Source: Acidobacteriota bacterium
GTDB taxonomy: Bacteria; Acidobacteriota; Vicinamibacteria; Vicinamibacterales; UBA8438
NCBI GenBank assembly: GCA_011523485.1
Contig: WTGR01000562.1
Coordinates: forward strand, 1-6,903
DNA: 6,903 nucleotides
Direction: 5' to 3'
The notes beneath the pieces are model-generated. The model saw nothing but the letters and a program-made list of their open reading frames with translations, made no database searches and was not told where the DNA came from. Numbering within the stretch: the first letter of the stretch is position 1; every line of letters begins with the position of its first letter. Position numbers and translations under genes: made by a program. Below are positions 5,866 through 6,903 of the stretch, one piece after another.

Positions 5866-6402
5866 TCATGGGCCCGCGCTCAGGATCCGCGTCCAGAGCC
5901 CGCGACAACGAGCCGGCAGGTCATCGAGCTCGGCTCCGACGGCGGCGAGGACCGACTCGCGGTCCGGACCGGCCAGCAACTGCTCGATGTCCCAGGCGTC
6001 CTGCGATCCGCCTGCGTAGAGCTTGAGCAGGACGATGTCCGGCGCCAGGACGGTCGGGAGGCTCGTTCCACCGACGACCGCCGGCGCCGCGCGCTCGAGG
6101 ATGCGCTGCTGCCACCGATAGCGCCCGACAACGAGATCGACCGGTCGCTCGCCCTTCGCATGGAAGCGAACGACACCGGCAAGCGGATCCGCAGCGTCCC
6201 CGCGCGAGACCGACACCTCGGTTCCCGCAGCGGTCAACGGAGCCCACCAGGTCGAATCCAGCCAGGCAGTCGACAACGTCAGCAGGTCCAGATCGCGCGT
6301 CGACCGGCCAACGCCGCGGGCCGCCATCGCCGCCGCCCCGATCACCGCGTAGGGAGCGTCACCCCGATCGAGAATCGCGGCGACGCGTTCGACCAGGCTC
6401 AC
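5866..6402 (-). CDS. Nucleotidyltransferase-fold protein, candidate toxin-type enzyme
   Basis: 178 residues from the GTG start. It opens with the helix typical of this fold (VERVAAILDRGDAPYAVIG), then GAAAMAARG (22-30) and RSTRDLDLL (33-41), whose D37 and D39 form the metal-binding DxD. The third carboxylate is probably D89 in RPVDLVVGR. The C-terminal part has APDIVLLKLYAGGSQDAWDI (120-139), matching the D-x-x-x-x-K and D-x-x-D-I pattern of AbiEii/MNT-like nucleotidyltransferases (K127, D135, D138). Catalytic residues look intact. Family knowledge: relatives transfer a nucleotide to tRNA, protein or small molecules, and many are toxin or antitoxin parts; the substrate here is unknown. It lies downstream of a 73-residue gene. 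Start: GTG at 6402 overlaps that gene's stop as GTGA, the signature of coupled translation; ATG at 6423 (7 residues longer, 25-nt overlap, no Shine-Dalgarno) is the alternative. Confidence 0.88.
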   Translation of the reverse strand: MSLVERVAAILDRGDAPYAVIGAAAMAARGVGRSTRDLDLLTLSTAWLDSTWWAPLTAAGTEVSVSRGDAADPLAGVVRFHAKGERPVDLVVGRYRWQQRILERAAPAVVGGTSLPTVLAPDIVLLKLYAGGSQDAWDIEQLLAGPDRESVLAAVGAELDDLPARCRGLWTRILSAGP

Positions 6403-6620
6403 CCGATGAGCCGTTCGAGGCATGCGCTAGGTTGCCGCGTAGCCTGTCGCCGGCGCTCCAGCAGCCGAATCGCAGTCCGCCGGTCCAGGCCATGCGTGGC
6501 ACGGAAAGACTCAAGATCCTCTTCCCCCAGGCGGAACGCGAGATCAAGGCGTTCCGCGGGGGCCATTGCCCGAACCTCGGCAGCCTCACGGCGGCTGGTT
6601 GTACAGGCGACCGACTTCAT
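6399..6620 (-). CDS. Small protein paired with the nucleotidyltransferase, antitoxin-like partner
   Basis: 73 residues, charged, no signal peptide or membrane segment. The core after residue 18 (MAPAERLDLAFRLGEEDL) is followed by a helix-rich stretch (ATHGLDRRTAIRLLERRRQA, then RQPSACLERL). It resembles short proteins I have seen upstream of nucleotidyltransferase genes in GC-rich environmental bacteria, but it has no named domain that I can assign; it is not a HEPN protein and not an obvious winged helix like AbiEi. The GLDRRTAIRLLERRRQA segment could be a short helix-turn-helix-like or RNA-binding element. Its stop overlaps the next gene's GTG by 4 nt, and its ATG overlaps the upstream permease stop (ATGA). 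An in-frame ATG at residue 19 is an alternative start. The start also has a leaderless-type -10. The role as antitoxin or partner is inferred from linkage. Confidence 0.75.
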   Translation of the reverse strand: MKSVACTTSRREAAEVRAMAPAERLDLAFRLGEEDLESFRATHGLDRRTAIRLLERRRQATRQPSACLERLIG

Positions 6621-6903
6621 TTCGCCAGTCTAGCACCGCCGCCCAATGAAGAAGTGCGAGCCGCTTCGGATGTTCTTCCTCCTCCCAGCCCCAGCAACCC
6701 GGCATGGTCGCCGAGAATCAGCCGCGCCTGCCGGCCGGCGCCCAGTGCAGCGACCCGGCCCCGCATGCCAACGGCGCACGCGGCGCCCAGCCCTGCCCAC
6801 AGCAGGACGATCGCCCACTCCTCGGGCCAGACCAGGGCCGACGGGCTTCCCGGCAGATAGAGCAGGATGAAGAAGACCGTGGCCGCGACCGCCAGCCAGC
6901 CGA
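6617..6903 (-). CDS. APC-type amino-acid permease, C-terminal part (5' end off window)
   Basis: 94 complete codons are visible before TGA at 6619-6617. The sequence begins in a membrane helix (GWLAVAATVFFILLYLPG), followed by SPSALVWPEEWAIVLLWAG and another hydrophobic stretch (LGAACAVGM), then a soluble tail (RGRVAALGAGRQARLILGDH) ending GGGARLAK. The LLYLPGSPSALVWPxEW pattern is characteristic of the last helices of amino-acid permeases of the APC superfamily, which import amino acids across the inner membrane using ion gradients. Substrate is not determinable from this end. Its stop overlaps the ATG of the 73-residue gene (ATGA), so the two may be co-transcribed. The tail is glycine-rich and less conserved-looking than the helices. 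Confidence 0.75.
   Translation of the reverse strand, partial: GWLAVAATVFFILLYLPGSPSALVWPEEWAIVLLWAGLGAACAVGMRGRVAALGAGRQARLILGDHAGLLGLGGGRTSEAARTSSLGGGARLAK
6627..6635 (-). promoter_or_regulatory. Extended -10 of the small-protein/nucleotidyltransferase pair, leaderless type
   Basis: On the minus strand TGCTAGACT (TGN plus TAGACT, 4 of 6 matches) followed by 6 nt and the ATG at 6620. It lies inside the last codons of the upstream permease gene, so it would be an internal promoter allowing the pair to be expressed on its own. Confidence 0.45.

Noticed and set aside
5795..5869. Upstream ATG at 5869 overlapping the nucleotidyltransferase stop as ATGA, extending the 348-residue protein and implying a longer operon
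   Set aside because: It would place 25 residues before a clear signal peptide, and a GAAGGGAG ribosome-binding site plus an extended -10 support the 5794 start. The overlap is probably coincidental.
6586..6903. Permease C-terminus continuing in another frame to a stop at 6586
   Set aside because: Re-reading the bases around 6685-6695 shows a run of four G on the minus strand; the true frame ends at 6617, overlapping the small gene's ATG.

Overview
The window is very GC-rich (not computed base by base). It looks like chromosomal DNA from an Acidobacteriota-type bacterium, Vicinamibacteria-like and probably known mostly from environmental genomes. That guess rests on two family signatures: a PSCyt1/DUF1587/DUF1595/DUF1592 'planctomycete cytochrome c' protein beside a secreted ankyrin-repeat protein, and a 348-residue secreted protein of the 'DGQPDLQGVW' type. 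No rRNA, tRNA, CRISPR array or complete insertion sequence was seen.

Layout. (1) 1-1792, minus: exported c-type cytochrome/DUF1592 protein, cut by the left edge. (2) 1793-1969: divergent intergenic region with two face-to-face promoters sharing one near-palindrome. (3) 1970-3580, plus: exported ankyrin-repeat protein, the only plus-strand gene. (4) 3606-3866, minus: small single-pass membrane protein whose coiled coil is encoded by a 21-bp tandem repeat. (5) 3867-4291: gene-poor stretch with palindromes and one coding-like scrap. (6) 4292-4627, minus: N-terminal fragment of a P-loop ATPase, probably a pseudogene. (7) 4628-4747: intergenic region with an 11-bp inverted repeat and two competing stems. 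(8) 4748-5794, minus: exported protein of unknown function. (9) 5866-6620, minus: a 73-residue protein and a nucleotidyltransferase joined by a GTGA overlap, resembling a toxin-antitoxin-type pair. (10) 6617-6903, minus: C-terminus of an APC-type amino-acid permease, cut by the right edge, whose stop overlaps the small protein's start (ATGA).

How the parts fit. The left half encodes two envelope proteins, a haem-binding oxidative-type protein and an ankyrin scaffold, probably under linked divergent control. The right half is a permease followed by a compact two-gene nucleotidyltransferase module. The module is the best candidate here for a little-described system: its catalytic residues are intact and its small partner is not a recognised antitoxin family. 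Three minus-strand genes share one start arrangement: an extended -10 (TGN plus a TANNNT-like hexamer), exactly 6 nt, then ATG, with no Shine-Dalgarno. This suggests leaderless transcripts. The three exported-protein genes instead have purine-rich ribosome-binding sites, strong for the ankyrin and 348-residue proteins and weaker for the cytochrome protein.
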